Of a DNA stretch of 42,470 nucleotides, positions 42,445 to 42,470 are shown piece by piece. The stretch covers positions 1,161-43,630 of the forward strand of contig JAUNPZ010000013.1 of the NCBI GenBank assembly GCA_030536455.1, given 5' to 3'. Under the pieces are notes generated by a model. It worked only from the letters and a program-made list of their open reading frames with translations. It made no database searches and was not told the DNA's origin. The translations under genes were made by a program, and so were the position numbers. This stretch comes from Lachnospiraceae bacterium (lineage in GTDB: Bacteria; Bacillota; Clostridia; Lachnospirales; Lachnospiraceae). Each line of letters opens with the position of its first letter. Positions within the stretch are counted from its first letter, which is position 1.

Positions 42445-42470
42445 ATATTATCACTATGCTAATTTGCTCT

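Noticed and set aside
1-42470. Long open frames opposite the real genes
   Set aside because: They are reading-frame shadows: they lack ribosome sites, contain biased His/Pro/Arg/Ser-rich sequence and lie inside genes with clear family motifs.
1-42470. CRISPR array, prophage, insertion sequence, tRNA or rRNA
   Set aside because: No regularly spaced repeats with unique spacers, no transposase or integrase motifs and no tRNA-like cloverleaf or rRNA sequence were seen on reading both strands.

Overview
The window is a GC-moderate Firmicute chromosome segment. It most likely comes from a Lachnospiraceae-type clostridium (Enterocloster/Hungatella/Lacrimispora-like). The basis is gene content: strong GGAGG ribosome sites, the tig-clpP-clpX-lon-engB order, mglBAC with YesM/YesN-type two-component genes, and several families (DUF4364, DUF4358, DUF975, a DUF5716/DUF5717-like pair, a DUF6472-like fragment) that I associate with this group. 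Species cannot be fixed from the sequence. I saw no rRNA, tRNA, CRISPR, prophage or transposase. Most genes lie on the minus strand, so operons are read from high to low coordinates.

Layout, left to right. (1) 1-6328, minus: a possible operon of a very large solenoid-like protein (1191 aa), a divergent Hsp70-like protein, a TPR protein, a NUDIX hydrolase and the start of a small Cys-rich protein. It is preceded by a leader of about 390 nt carrying a GC-rich tandem repeat. (2) 6830-9960, plus: DUF4364 regulator-like protein, a one-helix membrane protein, an EamA transporter and an AlkZ-like winged-helix protein. (3) 10043-19342, minus: a tungsten operon, tupA-tupB-tupC-moeA-moeA/PBP fusion-aldehyde:ferredoxin oxidoreductase-MoaD-like-ferredoxin-Fe alcohol dehydrogenase. 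(4) 19516-25965, minus: engB, lon, clpX, clpP, tig. (5) 26196-28227: a DJ-1 family protein and a DUF975 membrane protein (minus), then a CYTH protein (plus). (6) 28284-37764, minus: galactose-type uptake (mglB, mglA, mglC) preceded by a YesN-type regulator, a YesM-type kinase and two membrane-linked sugar-binding proteins. (7) 37787-38728: an isolated CobQ amidotransferase domain. (8) 38885-42248, minus: a DUF4358 lipoprotein, an MBOAT acyltransferase and a DHHW/AlgX-like protein behind a perfect consensus promoter.

How the parts work together. Region 3 reads as a self-contained tungstoenzyme unit: tungstate import, two metal-insertion proteins, the enzyme, a pterin sulfur carrier, an electron carrier and an alcohol dehydrogenase that could reduce the aldehyde product. 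Its promoter holds a near-perfect palindrome filling the -35/-10 spacer. Region 6 looks like sugar sensing by membrane-associated binding proteins plus kinase and AraC-type regulator, driving mglBAC through repeated ATCGAAAAA boxes upstream of an mglB promoter that lacks a good -35. Region 1 is the best candidate for an undescribed system: Hsp70-like motifs, a TPR partner and a giant helical protein are translated together.
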